DNA of 64,000 nt from [Clostridium] innocuum (GTDB taxonomy: Bacteria > Bacillota_I > Bacilli_A > Erysipelotrichales > Erysipelotrichaceae). A program made the position numbers and the translations under genes. Below the pieces are notes generated by a model. That model saw only the letters and a program-made list of their open reading frames with translations, had not been told where the DNA came from and ran no database searches. Shown in pieces: positions 1 through 8,571 of this stretch; position 1 is the first letter of the stretch, and each line of letters starts with the position of its first letter. The stretch covers positions 62,001 through 126,000 of the forward strand of contig CP048838.1 of the NCBI GenBank assembly GCA_012317185.1, read 5' to 3'.

Positions 1-744
1 AAGATCATGATTGCATGCGGCAAGCACAGCAAAGAAGGCAAGCTGGGAATAGTCTCCTTCGATCGTATAGTCACATGCTGTATACTGCTGATTGCCCGGA
101 ATATGAATGGTCAGATCATCTTTGAAGGAAGCTTGTATGCCATAGGTTTTCAGCATTTGCAGCGTGAGATCAACATAGCTTCTGGATTCAAAGGGCGGAA
201 GGATGTGAATGGTGGAATCCTCCTGCAGGAGTGGCAGTGTGAACAGCAATCCGCTGATAAACTGTGAGCTGACATCACCTTGTAATGTAATATCACCGGA
301 TTTCAGACATTCACGGATCGTGATACCGGATGCTTCCTGTCGGAAGGTGATCCCCTGCGCGTGGAACAAATCCTCATAAACCTTCTGCGGGCGCTGCAGC
401 AGTCTGCCCTGACCGGTGAAGGTGATTTCCTGATTGCAGAGAGAGAAAATCGGAATGAAGAAACGAAGAGTGGAGCCGGATTCACAGCAAAACACTTCTT
501 TGTTCTTTATTGTAAAATCTTTGATTCCGGTAACAGTAACCTGATCTGCTTCTATGCGGATATCGGCACCAAGCTGCTGCATGCCGGCAATCGTGGTTTT
601 GATATCCTGCGAATAGGCAACGTTTTTTATGACGCTGGTGCCGTTCGCCAGAGAGGCACAGATAATCGCACGATGTGCCATGCTTTTACTTGGCGGAATG
701 ACAACATGACCACTGCAGATGGATGGTGCTATATGGGCTTTCAT
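1..744 (-). CDS. aroA: 3-phosphoshikimate 1-carboxyvinyltransferase (EPSP synthase), N-terminal part
   Basis: EPSP synthase joins shikimate-3-phosphate and phosphoenolpyruvate in the sixth step of the cytoplasmic shikimate pathway. The window holds the first 248 codons, open to the edge; the C-terminal part lies outside. Visible family features are the N-terminal PPSKSMAHRA segment (substrate-binding Lys and Ser) and a DYSQLAFF segment near the edge, which matches the GDYSQAAFF region of the family. The ATG follows the aroF stop codon with no gap, so the two genes are probably translationally coupled in the aroB-aroC-aroF-aroA operon. The family assignment is firm; completeness cannot be judged here. 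Confidence 0.93.
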   Translation of the reverse strand, partial: MKAHIAPSICSGHVVIPPSKSMAHRAIICASLANGTSVIKNVAYSQDIKTTIAGMQQLGADIRIEADQVTVTGIKDFTIKNKEVFCCESGSTLRFFIPIFSLCNQEITFTGQGRLLQRPQKVYEDLFHAQGITFRQEASGITIRECLKSGDITLQGDVSSQFISGLLFTLPLLQEDSTIHILPPFESRSYVDLTLQMLKTYGIQASFKDDLTIHIPGNQQYTACDYTIEGDYSQLAFFAVLAACNHDL

Positions 745-1761
745 TTACATCGCCCTCCCGATTACACCTGCGATAGCCTTTCCCTTGCGGATCAGCTCTT
801 TAAAGTTATCCGGCTTGAGAGACTGTGCGCCATCACTCCATGCGCATTCCGGATGATCGTGTACCTCCACAATCAGTCCGTCGGCCCCTGCTGCGATTGC
901 TGCAAGCGAAGCTGCCTCCACCAGCTCCCAATCACCGGTCGCATGACTTGGATCAATGATAATCGGAAGATGTGTTTTTTTCTTGATAATAGGAACTACA
1001 CTCAAATCGAGGGTATTTCGTGTATAAGGTTCAAAGGTGCGGATACCGCGCTCACACAGCATGACATTCGTATTTCCTTCAGAAAGAATATACTCTGCGG
1101 ACATGATCCATTCTTCAATCGTATTGGCCAGTCCACGTTTCAGCAGTACCGGCTTGTTTGTTTTTCCAACAGCCTTTAAAAGGTCAAAATTCTGCATATT
1201 TCTGGCACCGATCTGAATGACATCGACATGCTCTACAAATTCATCCAGCTTATCGGCACTCATCAGCTCAGTAACAACAGGAAGCCCGGTTTGCTTTCTT
1301 GCCTGTGCAAGCGCGAGAATTCCTTCTGTTCCCATACCCTGAAATGCATACGGACTTGTTCTTGGCTTGTAGGCTCCCCCACGAAGCATCATTCCTCCTG
1401 CATCCTTTACCTCATGAGCGATATGACAAATCATATCTTTCCCTTCAACAGAGCAGGGACCGCCAATGACAACGATTTTTTCCTTTCCACCGATGTGAAT
1501 GCCGTTTACCTCTACTATCGTATCCTCCGGATGAAACATCCGGCTTGCCTTCTTATACGGGGATGATACGCGGACAACACTTTCCACATGCTTGTTCGCC
1601 TCAATGCGCTTCGGGTCAACCTGTGATGTATCTCCAACAACGCCGAAGACATTAAGGTTTTCACCAATACTCTCATGAATCTGAAGTCCCTTATCCTTCA
1701 GCTGCTTCATGACATGCTCAATATCTGCTTTTGTTGCACTTTTCTTCATTGTGATAATCAT
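745..1761 (-). CDS. aroF: 3-deoxy-7-phosphoheptulonate (DAHP) synthase
   Basis: DAHP synthase condenses phosphoenolpyruvate with erythrose-4-phosphate, the entry step to chorismate. The 338-residue protein has an N-terminal ferredoxin/ACT-like regulatory segment (about residues 1-75), as in the Thermotoga/AroA-Q-like class, followed by the TIM barrel. Barrel motifs are GPCSVE (101-106), KPRTSPY (132-138), IGARNMQN (184-191), LLKRG (206-210), DPSHATG (270-276) and EVHDHPE (299-305), which include metal and substrate ligands. A GAGGAGGAAG ribosome site precedes the ATG. It sits between aroC and aroA. The N-terminal domain in this class usually gives feedback inhibition by Tyr or Phe; that is inferred from the family. 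The symbol varies between species (aroF, aroG, aroA). Confidence 0.95.
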   Translation of the reverse strand: MIITMKKSATKADIEHVMKQLKDKGLQIHESIGENLNVFGVVGDTSQVDPKRIEANKHVESVVRVSSPYKKASRMFHPEDTIVEVNGIHIGGKEKIVVIGGPCSVEGKDMICHIAHEVKDAGGMMLRGGAYKPRTSPYAFQGMGTEGILALAQARKQTGLPVVTELMSADKLDEFVEHVDVIQIGARNMQNFDLLKAVGKTNKPVLLKRGLANTIEEWIMSAEYILSEGNTNVMLCERGIRTFEPYTRNTLDLSVVPIIKKKTHLPIIIDPSHATGDWELVEAASLAAIAAGADGLIVEVHDHPECAWSDGAQSLKPDNFKELIRKGKAIAGVIGRAM

Positions 1762-1805
1762 ATCTGCTTCCTCCTCTTATATATGTTACTGTGCCGGTGT
1801 TTTTT

Positions 1806-2903
1806 TTATTTCATTGTCAGGGTTGCTGATCGCTCCATCAGCTGATCCAGAATGCCGATGGCAAGCACACTGTCCACGACGATTCTTGCCCGATGGATAA
1901 TTGCCGGATCATGACGCCCCTGAATCTGAAGCTTCACTGCTTCGTGAGTCTTTAAATCCACCGTATTCTGTTCCTTATATATAGACGCTGTCGGCTTGAT
2001 AACCGTACGGATGCGAATCGGCATTCCATTGGAAATCCCGCCATTGATTCCACCATTGTTATTTGTAGCGGTATGAAATCCCTTGTCATAGGTGATCGGA
2101 TCATTGGCTTCACTTCCATACACATCCGAAAATCCAAAGCCCAGACCGAATTCAATTCCCTTTACCGCTGGAACACTGAATAACAGATGACTCAGTGTGC
2201 TTTCCAGCGAATCGAAGAACGGTTCTCCCAGACCTGCCGGAACGTTCAGAATACAGCTCTCCAGAATACCGCCCACACTGTCGCCTTCATTTGCCGCTTC
2301 CTCTATCATCGCTTTCATATCTGCAGCTGCTGTATCATCCAGTACCGCAAAATCCATTGTATTGACACGTTCCATCTGTTTCTGTAATTCCTCTATATTC
2401 TCAGAAAACGGAATATCCTCTATGGTTCTGCTTTTCTGAATATGGCTTCCTATCAGAATTCCCTTTTCCTTCAGTACCTGCATAGCGATTGCACCTGCCG
2501 CTACCAGCGGCGCAGTGATTCTGCCGCTGAAATGACCGCCACCGCGATGGTCCTGCCAGCCCATATACTTTTCATTGGCAGTATAGTCTGCATGAGAAGG
2601 GCGCAGCCGATATTTCGTCTTTTCGTAATCATGACTTCTTGTGTTTGTATTTTCAATGAGAATCGTCAACGGTGTACCGGTTGTATGACCATTGAAATAG
2701 CCACTGACGATATGCAGCTCATCTGCCTCTTTTCGCTGTGTGGATATTCTGCCCTTTGCTTTTCGCTTTTCCATGACGGAGGCTATAAAATCCATATCCA
2801 GTTTAATTCCCGGCGCAAGACCGTCAATCACGCAGCCGATGGCTTCCCCATGGCTTTCTCCAAAAATTGTCACAGAATAATTATGTCCGAATGTATTTTT
2901 CAT
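1806..2903 (-). CDS. aroC: Chorismate synthase
   Basis: Chorismate synthase makes chorismate from EPSP using reduced FMN, closing the shikimate pathway. The 365-residue length is typical. The N-terminal FGESHG signature (about residues 14-19) and the RGGGHFSGR segment are present, as are RPSHADYT and GLGFGFSDVYGS in the middle. The start overlaps the aroB stop in an ATGA arrangement, so translation is probably coupled to aroB. aroF follows about 44 bp downstream with its own strong ribosome site. No frame defect was seen. Confidence 0.95.
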   Translation of the reverse strand: MKNTFGHNYSVTIFGESHGEAIGCVIDGLAPGIKLDMDFIASVMEKRKAKGRISTQRKEADELHIVSGYFNGHTTGTPLTILIENTNTRSHDYEKTKYRLRPSHADYTANEKYMGWQDHRGGGHFSGRITAPLVAAGAIAMQVLKEKGILIGSHIQKSRTIEDIPFSENIEELQKQMERVNTMDFAVLDDTAAADMKAMIEEAANEGDSVGGILESCILNVPAGLGEPFFDSLESTLSHLLFSVPAVKGIEFGLGFGFSDVYGSEANDPITYDKGFHTATNNNGGINGGISNGMPIRIRTVIKPTASIYKEQNTVDLKTHEAVKLQIQGRHDPAIIHRARIVVDSVLAIGILDQLMERSATLTMK

Positions 2904-3913
2904 GCTTGTGTTCCTTTCAATATAGTACGTACTTCATCAAGCGGGGTTTCTATCAGTTCCGCTGTTCCTGCCTTTGGAACATGAACGATCGTTACATGAT
3001 CACCGTCCGCTTTCTTATCTCTGCATAAAAGCTGATATACCGCTTCCGGGTCAAAGTCCACATGTGTGGGGATACCCAGACGCTCATACACGCTTATAAC
3101 ACGCTGCTTCAGCTGTTCATCCTCGATAAAATACAGCATTCCCAAAGCAACACATTCCCCGTGCAGATACTCACTCAGGTGATAATAGCTTTCAATGGCA
3201 TGTCCGATGGTATGACCGAAGTTCAGAATCTTACGCAGTCCCTGTTCCCGTTCATCCTGCTCGACAACACTCTTTTTCACATACAAAGCTTTTTCAATAA
3301 TCGTATCCAGATCTTTTTCAATATCTCCATGCTCAAACAATGCAAACAGGGAGGCATCATAGATCAGTCCGGCTTTCAGTGCTTCCATCAGGCCGTTGAT
3401 ATAGTGTCTTCTGGGAAGCGTATGCAATGTTTCCGGATCGATAAAGACCATTTTCGGCTGATAGAAGGCACCGACGATATTTTTAACCTCATCCAGATTG
3501 ATAGCAACCTTTCCACCAATACTGGAGTCTATCTGTGAAAGTGTGGTTGTCGGTATCTGTATGAAGTCGATTCCCCGCATATAGGAGGCTGCCACATAAC
3601 CTGCCAGATCACCGACAACTCCTCCTCCAAGAGCGACTACACAATCCTTTCTGGAAAACTTGTGTGCCAGCAGATCCTCATTGATTTCCTTGAAGACGGC
3701 AAGGTCCTTGGAATCCTCCCCCTGTTCTATGACATGCACATACCCTTTCTTACATTGTTCCCGTACGATATTTGCATAGGCCTCCGGTACGCCGCTGTCT
3801 GTAACAATCATCACCTTGCGGTTTAAATCAATATAGTCATTTAAACGATACAGTATCCCGTGTTCCATCAGGATGTCATATCCGTTCTCCTTTAAATCAA
3901 CGTGTAATTTCAT
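2900..3913 (-). CDS. aroB: 3-dehydroquinate synthase
   Basis: AroB converts DAHP to 3-dehydroquinate with NAD and a divalent metal. The reading frame is open further upstream, but the ATG chosen here (protein beginning MKLHVDLKENGYD, 337 residues) has a GGGAGG ribosome site 7-8 bases before it, while the upstream ATG lies next to the U-run of a terminator. The Gly-rich NAD-binding loop GGGVVGDLAGYVAA, the IPTTTLSQIDSSIGGK active-site segment and the NFGHTIGHAIE metal-binding segment are visible. It is the first structural gene of the aroBCFA operon and follows a leader peptide and terminator, so transcription into it is probably attenuated. Confidence 0.94.
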   Translation of the reverse strand: MKLHVDLKENGYDILMEHGILYRLNDYIDLNRKVMIVTDSGVPEAYANIVREQCKKGYVHVIEQGEDSKDLAVFKEINEDLLAHKFSRKDCVVALGGGVVGDLAGYVAASYMRGIDFIQIPTTTLSQIDSSIGGKVAINLDEVKNIVGAFYQPKMVFIDPETLHTLPRRHYINGLMEALKAGLIYDASLFALFEHGDIEKDLDTIIEKALYVKKSVVEQDEREQGLRKILNFGHTIGHAIESYYHLSEYLHGECVALGMLYFIEDEQLKQRVISVYERLGIPTHVDFDPEAVYQLLCRDKKADGDHVTIVHVPKAGTAELIETPLDEVRTILKGTQA

Positions 3914-3934
3914 AACAATATCCTCCCTTTTATG

Positions 3935-3966
3935 AAAAAAAAGCATCCTGTGTGTATCGCAGATGC
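3935..3966 (-). terminator. Leader terminator (attenuator) of the aroB operon
   Basis: On the minus strand GCATCTGCG and CACAGGATGC form a hairpin with one bulge and a 5-base loop, followed directly by eight U residues. It lies after the Tyr/Phe-rich leader ORF and only about 20 bases before the aroB ribosome site. A terminator between promoter and first gene is the mark of attenuation. Confidence 0.8.
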
Positions 3967-3978
3967 TTTTGTGTGCTC

Positions 3979-4023
3979 GTTATAAAGTGAAAATAACCAT
4001 GACTTCTTCAATGGCTTTATAAC
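3979..4023 (-). promoter_or_regulatory. Leader RNA hairpin between leader ORF and attenuator
   Basis: The arms GTTATAAAG and CTTTATAAC pair perfectly over 9 bp and enclose a second CCAT/ATGG pairing. The hairpin begins four bases after the leader-peptide stop codon, where a stalled or terminating ribosome would control its folding. A pause or anti-terminator role is inferred. I did not find the exact alternative pairing with the terminator arm. Confidence 0.55.
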
Positions 4024-4026
4024 GGA

Positions 4027-4062
4027 CTATTCAAAGTAATAAAAGTATGCTTTCTGTATCAT
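4027..4062 (-). CDS. Aromatic-codon leader peptide (MIQKAYFYYFE)
   Basis: This 11-codon ORF has a good ribosome site (GGAGTG, 8 bases before the ATG). Five of six consecutive codons are Tyr or Phe (Y-F-Y-Y-F). It lies between a recognisable promoter and the leader terminator of the aroBCFA operon. This is the classical design of ribosome-mediated attenuation: scarce charged tRNA-Tyr or tRNA-Phe would stall the ribosome on these codons and change downstream RNA folding. The sequence features are seen directly; the mechanism is inferred from trp/phe leader precedents. It is too short to be called by ordinary gene finders. Confidence 0.78.
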   Translation of the reverse strand: MIQKAYFYYFE

Positions 4063-4086
4063 GGTCAAATCACTCCAATTACCAAT

Positions 4087-4115
4087 ATGATAATATACTT
4101 TATGCATAATTACAA
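4087..4115 (-). promoter_or_regulatory. Promoter of the aroB operon leader
   Basis: TTGTAA (4115-4110) and TATCAT (4092-4087) are separated by 17 bases on the minus strand, matching sigma-A boxes at 4 of 6 and 5 of 6 positions. Transcription would start about 20 bases before the leader-peptide ATG. Confidence 0.6.
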
Positions 4116-4288
4116 GAAAAAAACACAAATTTATGAAAATAATTTCAGTTTATGAAAATGTAATGAAAACATGATGCCGCTATTGCTGATGACAGAGTTA
4201 AGACGGTATAGGAGGACTCTATATAGCTATCCGTTACAGCACAATGAGTTTTGGATGATACTATTTGCACACAATTTGTAAAACTTTT

Positions 4289-4347
4289 CATAAATTTATG
4301 TAAGTTTTGGATTTATGATAGGAACTTAAATGGAAATATTGTATAAT
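4289..4347 (+). promoter_or_regulatory. pheA promoter region with a 12-bp palindrome
   Basis: A perfect TATAAT (4342-4347) lies 23 bases before the pheA ATG; no good -35 box is spaced correctly. Upstream is the perfect palindrome CATAAATTTATG (4289-4300). A copy with 11 of 12 identities lies at 4124-4135, just upstream of the divergent aroB promoter. A shared operator is possible but unproven in such AT-rich DNA. Confidence 0.4.
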
Positions 4348-4370
4348 ATTGAGGAAACAGGGGTGAGTTT

Positions 4371-5456
4371 ATGAGTTTATTGGATGATGCCCGAAAACGG
4401 ATCAATGCGATTGATGAGGAAATGGCAAAACTTTTTGAACAGCGCATGCAGGCGGTTGAAGATGTTATCCGTTACAAACAGGCGCATCAGATGAAGGTTT
4501 TGGATACATCAAGAGAACAGTATGTTATTGAACATAATACAGCATTTATCCAGCGTGAGGAATACAGGGACAGCTACATAGAATTTATCAGTGAAATGAT
4601 GGCAATCTCTAGAAAATATCAGCGATCGATCATCAACCGGGATCTTATCGGTTATTCCGGGACAGAAGGAGCATTTTCCCATATTGCTGCTGAGCGGGTG
4701 TTTTTGGATCACCGAAAGAAAAGCTATGCCTCCTTTGAAGACGTATTTCATGCAGTAACGGAGCGGGAAGTGGCCTATGGAGTCATTCCGTTTGAAAATT
4801 CATATACTGGTGAAGTGGGAGAGGTACTGGATCTTCTGATGCGTTATGATGTATATATCAATGATATATACGATTTGCAGATATCACAGAATCTGCTAGG
4901 TGTAAAGGGAGCATCTCTAGCGGATATCAAACAGGTGTATTCCAAGGATCAGGCGATATATCAGTCAAAGAAATTTCTAGAGGGACGCGGCTATGAGCTG
5001 ATACCATATCCGAACACTGCGCTTGCGGCAGAGTATGTTGCGAAAGAAAATGATAAATCCAAGGCTGCCATTGCCGCGAAGGAAAATGCAGAGCTGTATG
5101 GTCTGGATATACTTGCGGAGGATATCAATACAAGTGAACAGAATACGACACGCTTCATCATCATCAGTAAACAGCTGATACAGCAGGGCAATCGCTTCTC
5201 GCTCGCTTTTACAACACACCACAAGGCAGGTGCACTCGTACATGCGATGAATATTATCGCTCAGTATGGATTTAACATGCAGAGTATTAAGTCCAGGTCG
5301 ATAAAGGAACGTCCATGGGAATACTATTTCTATGTGGAAATAGAAGGAAATCTGAAGGATGCAAAGGAACAGCATCTGATCCACGATTTAAAGGAAGCAT
5401 GTGAAGAGGTAAAGATACTCGGAGCATATCAAAATGATGAAAGAAAGCAGGGATGA
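4371..5456 (+). CDS. pheA: Bifunctional chorismate mutase / prephenate dehydratase (P-protein)
   Basis: PheA turns chorismate to prephenate and then to phenylpyruvate, the phenylalanine branch. The 361-residue protein has an AroQ-type chorismate mutase domain (about 1-88), a prephenate dehydratase domain (about 91-268; GYSGTEGAFS, VIPFENSYTGEVGEV, NTTRF at 258-262) and a C-terminal ACT domain. In the ACT domain the GAL motif is kept, but the usual ESRP Phe-binding motif reads KSRS (307-310), so feedback by Phe may differ. A GGGGTG ribosome site precedes the ATG. The stop overlaps the next gene in an ATGA, implying coupled expression with the aminotransferase. Confidence 0.93.
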   Translation: MSLLDDARKRINAIDEEMAKLFEQRMQAVEDVIRYKQAHQMKVLDTSREQYVIEHNTAFIQREEYRDSYIEFISEMMAISRKYQRSIINRDLIGYSGTEGAFSHIAAERVFLDHRKKSYASFEDVFHAVTEREVAYGVIPFENSYTGEVGEVLDLLMRYDVYINDIYDLQISQNLLGVKGASLADIKQVYSKDQAIYQSKKFLEGRGYELIPYPNTALAAEYVAKENDKSKAAIAAKENAELYGLDILAEDINTSEQNTTRFIIISKQLIQQGNRFSLAFTTHHKAGALVHAMNIIAQYGFNMQSIKSRSIKERPWEYYFYVEIEGNLKDAKEQHLIHDLKEACEEVKILGAYQNDERKQG

Positions 5457-6694
5457 ATATGAGTTTTGTGAAACAGAACGTCAATAAGGCGCCAATCGAA
5501 GATACAGTATTCGCTATTGTGAAAAAGGCAAAGGAAGCCAAGGCTGCCATCGGTGCAGAGCAGGTTGTCGATGCGACCATCGGCTCTTTATATAATGAAG
5601 AAGGGAACATCGTTGCCTTTGACAGCGTGTTTACACCTTATAACGAAATAGCAAAGGAAACAAAGGCTGCCTACGCGGCCAGCTTTGTCGGCAATGATTC
5701 TTTCCGTAAGCAGGTTTATGAATGGATCGTAGGCGGCACGGGCTCAACTCTGGCACACAGTGTGATTGCCACACCGGGGGGAACCGGGGCAGTAGCGATC
5801 ACCATGCAGGAAATACTGGATGAAGGGGAAACAGTTATTCTCCCTGAAATCGCATGGGGCAGCTATAGGCTGATGGCGACCATGGATAATCTGAAGGTGA
5901 AAACCTATTCTCTGTTTGAGGGAGATCATTTCAATGTAGAGTCCTTAAAGGAAGCCTGCCGTGAGGTTATGAAAACGCAGAAGAAGCTGCTGCTGGTAAT
6001 CAATGATCCATGTCATAATCCAACTGGTTACTCTATGAGTATGGAGGAATGGCAGGAGATTGTGGCATTCCTGAACGAATGTGGAAAGGAAGTGCCGGTG
6101 GTGCTTCTCAATGACATTGCTTATATTGATTTTTCTTATGATTTAGAGCATTGCCGAAATTATATAAAGACATTTAATGATTTTTCAGAAAATGTTATGG
6201 CTGTAATTGCCTTCAGCTGCAGCAAGGCGCTGACCTCCTATGGCTTGCGTTGTGGTGCCGCTATTCTGTTAGCACAGACAAAGGAAGCCGTACGCGATGT
6301 GGAAATCGTATTTGAGAAGGCGGCCAGAGCTACCTGGAGCAATGTGCCAAATGCTGCTATGGAAAATTTCACATATGTTACAACAACCAATTATGATGCA
6401 TATATGAAGGAAAAGGCGATGTATGTGGAGCTTCTGAAAAAGAGAAGTGACATCTTTACAGAAGAAGCAGATGCCTGCGGATTGGATTACTATCCTTATA
6501 AAGAGGGCTTCTTCGTAACTGTGAGAATCGAGGACAATGCATTGCGTGATGTTTTCCACGAAAGCCTGATGAAGCAGCATATTTATACAGTAAAGGTAAA
6601 TAAGGGCATTCGTGTTGCGGTGTGCTCCCTAAGCAGTGAGAAATGCAGAGGGCTTGCGAAGCGCATGAAGGAAATACTTGATACATGTAAATAG
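5453..6694 (+). CDS. Class I/II PLP-dependent aminotransferase, probably aromatic
   Basis: This 413-residue fold-type I aminotransferase has NDPCHNPTGY (184-193), NDIAYID (220-226) and the PLP-lysine motif SCSKALTSYGLRCG with Lys258, the layout of the aspartate/tyrosine aminotransferase family. It overlaps pheA by ATGA, so the likely role is transamination of phenylpyruvate (and perhaps 4-hydroxyphenylpyruvate) to the amino acid; this substrate is inferred from context. A second in-frame ATG two codons later is an equally possible start. A strong terminator follows, so pheA and this gene form a two-gene operon. Confidence 0.85.
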   Translation: MNMSFVKQNVNKAPIEDTVFAIVKKAKEAKAAIGAEQVVDATIGSLYNEEGNIVAFDSVFTPYNEIAKETKAAYAASFVGNDSFRKQVYEWIVGGTGSTLAHSVIATPGGTGAVAITMQEILDEGETVILPEIAWGSYRLMATMDNLKVKTYSLFEGDHFNVESLKEACREVMKTQKKLLLVINDPCHNPTGYSMSMEEWQEIVAFLNECGKEVPVVLLNDIAYIDFSYDLEHCRNYIKTFNDFSENVMAVIAFSCSKALTSYGLRCGAAILLAQTKEAVRDVEIVFEKAARATWSNVPNAAMENFTYVTTTNYDAYMKEKAMYVELLKKRSDIFTEEADACGLDYYPYKEGFFVTVRIEDNALRDVFHESLMKQHIYTVKVNKGIRVAVCSLSSEKCRGLAKRMKEILDTCK

Positions 6695-6723
6695 AAGCAT
6701 ATTACATTAGCATGAAATAGATA

Positions 6724-6755
6724 AGCAGACCGGGTATTGCGGTCTGCTTTTACGC
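6724..6755 (+). terminator. Intrinsic terminator of the pheA operon
   Basis: AGCAGACC and GGTCTGCT form a perfect 8-bp stem around a 9-base loop, followed by a short T-rich stretch. Confidence 0.8.
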
Positions 6756-7290
6756 TTTTCGTAATCCGATGTATTCACTTTGTATATCGTTTTTTTAGCT
6801 TTTTTCAGTTCAAAAAATATAATCGGTAAATCGCTTTTTGTAATTATCTTCGCATTCTGACTTTAAAAGCTGCATCCTGAATACCATCTTCTAAATCCGG
6901 TAAGACATTGTAAAAAGTGCCGTTTTTTTCCTGCTGCTTTTCTGAATTACTATCATGGAGATACGGAGCTGTTATATATGACAAAATCAAACACGCCTGT
7001 TGTTGTCTGTCTGTCTGGGACAAGTCACCATGAACGCTTATTCCCATACATAATTCCTTCATCAGAGTCATTGTTATCGTTCAGTACTTCTCAGCTTCCT
7101 GTAACTTTTCCACCCTTATAATGACGTAGTTTTGCAGCTTTACCAACCATTTATAATTTCAATTTTACAATTTTCACATCTTTTCAGTATTCGAAGGAAT
7201 ATGTAAATCAGAATATACATCATAGAAACCAAATTCGTGCAGTTCGAATGAAGGTTATGGTATAGTATAAGAAAAGAAATGAGGGATAGC
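6756..7290. other. Gene-poor interval
   Basis: The only frame of note is a 75-codon minus-strand ORF (6844-7071) with no convincing ribosome site and no recognised motif, so it is not called as a gene. AT-rich DNA before 7291 contains a TATAGTATAA stretch that may be the -10 region of the next gene. Confidence 0.4.
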
Positions 7291-8214
7291 ATGATACTTT
7301 TTGTAAGCGGACGCTGTGATATACCGGCATTCTACAGCACATGGTTTTTCAATCGGCTTCAGGAAGGCTTCGTGGATGTTAGAAACCCGTTCAATCCTCA
7401 TCAAATCAGTCGTATTTATCTGAATGAACAAAATATTGATGGTATTCTGTTTTGTACAAAAAATCCGATTCCCATGATGAACAGACTGGAGGAAGTACCC
7501 TTTCCCTATCAGTTTCAGATTACGCTGACACCTTATCATGAGGATATCGAGGAACATGTAGCATCCAAAAAGGAAATCGTAAATGCGGTAAGAGAAATGT
7601 CACTGCGACTGGGAAAGGATCGTATAATCGTTCGCTATGACCCGATCCTGCTTACTCCCAAGTATACCGTGGAGTACCATCGGCGGGCATTTGAAAAGCT
7701 GTGCAGCCAGTTGGAGAGCTATGTGGACACAATTATCATTTCATTTGTGGATATGTATAAGAATACGGCAGGCAATCAGAAGCGTATGCAGCTACAGGAA
7801 ATGCGCCGACAGGATATGCTGGATGTCGGAAAGGCACTGGGCAGTGTCGCTGAGCGCTATGCTGTACATGTACAAACATGTGCAGAGGATATTGATCTTT
7901 CCCCCTATCATATTCACAAGGGACTCTGTATGGATCGTAAAAAGCTTGAGAGACTGGTACAGCATTCCTTGGATCATATTCAGGGAAAGGGTGTGCGATC
8001 TGTCTGTGGCTGCATGCCGACGGTTGATATCGGTGATTATAACTGTTGTCCGCACGGCTGTCGGTACTGCTATGCCAATTATAATGAAAAACAGATTGCG
8101 GAAAGAATGAAGCTCCATGATCCGCAAAGCAGCGTCCTGCTGGGACACCTTGATGAAGAGGACAAGATTACGATACGGGAGGATAAGCATATCCGTCAGA
8201 TTTCACTGCTGTAG
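7291..8214 (+). CDS. DUF1848 family protein (cysteine-rich, Fe-S type C-terminus)
   Basis: I recognise the DUF1848 pattern: an N-terminal FVSGRCDIPAFYS with FNPHQISRI, and a C-terminal cysteine cluster (CGCMPTVDIGDY, then CCPHGCRYCYA) that looks like an iron-sulphur ligand set. Biochemical function is unknown; a relation to radical-SAM or DNA-lesion enzymes has been suggested for such proteins but cannot be shown here. The start chosen (MILFVSGRCD) has GAGGG five bases upstream; an in-frame ATG four codons earlier lacks a ribosome site. Length 307 residues. It appears monocistronic. Confidence 0.8.
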   Translation: MILFVSGRCDIPAFYSTWFFNRLQEGFVDVRNPFNPHQISRIYLNEQNIDGILFCTKNPIPMMNRLEEVPFPYQFQITLTPYHEDIEEHVASKKEIVNAVREMSLRLGKDRIIVRYDPILLTPKYTVEYHRRAFEKLCSQLESYVDTIIISFVDMYKNTAGNQKRMQLQEMRRQDMLDVGKALGSVAERYAVHVQTCAEDIDLSPYHIHKGLCMDRKKLERLVQHSLDHIQGKGVRSVCGCMPTVDIGDYNCCPHGCRYCYANYNEKQIAERMKLHDPQSSVLLGHLDEEDKITIREDKHIRQISLL

Positions 8215-8476
8215 GACGAAAATATTTTCAGGTATGATAAGGAAATCCTAACTTGAAGTTTCTATTGCATAGCTTGTTCTATCCATGCCATTTTCTTTTT
8301 GTTCGTGATTCATAGCGTGGTATAATAAACACACAAGGGAGAATGAATTGTTTGCCAATTGGTATAGAGAACTTCAAACTATGATAGATGAAGGTTATTA
8401 TTATGTTGATAAAACCCTATTCATTAAGGAAGTGCTTAATGAAAAAGTTGCACTGTACACAAGACCGCGTCGGTTT

Positions 8477-8530
8477 CACAGAATAGTATCGCGATACCTT
8501 TGGTATCCGACAAGAGGCGCGCTAGTAGCG
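8477..8530 (+). repeat. 54-bp insertion in the P-loop region
   Basis: The family P-loop RRFGKT is split between RRF and GKT by 54 bases that keep the frame. The insert contains the palindrome GTATCGCGATAC and, near its end, AGGCGCGC, which resembles the two 19-base insertions downstream. It is more GC-rich than the host gene. Confidence 0.6.
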
Positions 8531-8552
8531 GGAAAAACATTAAATATGAGTA

Positions 8553-8571
8553 GGCGCTGCCCGCCCAGGCG
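8553..8571 (+). repeat. 19-bp GC-rich insertion, copy A
   Basis: GGCGCTGCCCGCCCAGGCG (17 of 19 bases G or C) interrupts the codons for NMS-MLYYFFSMK between TA and TG. Removing it restores the family reading frame. It begins and ends with GGCG. Confidence 0.65.

Noticed and set aside
361..1179. Long plus-strand frame
   Set aside because: It lies antisense to aroA and aroF, has no ribosome site and no recognisable motif; the minus strand encodes clear family proteins.
6844..7071. 75-codon minus-strand frame
   Set aside because: No ribosome site, no recognised domain and unusual composition; noted as intergenic.
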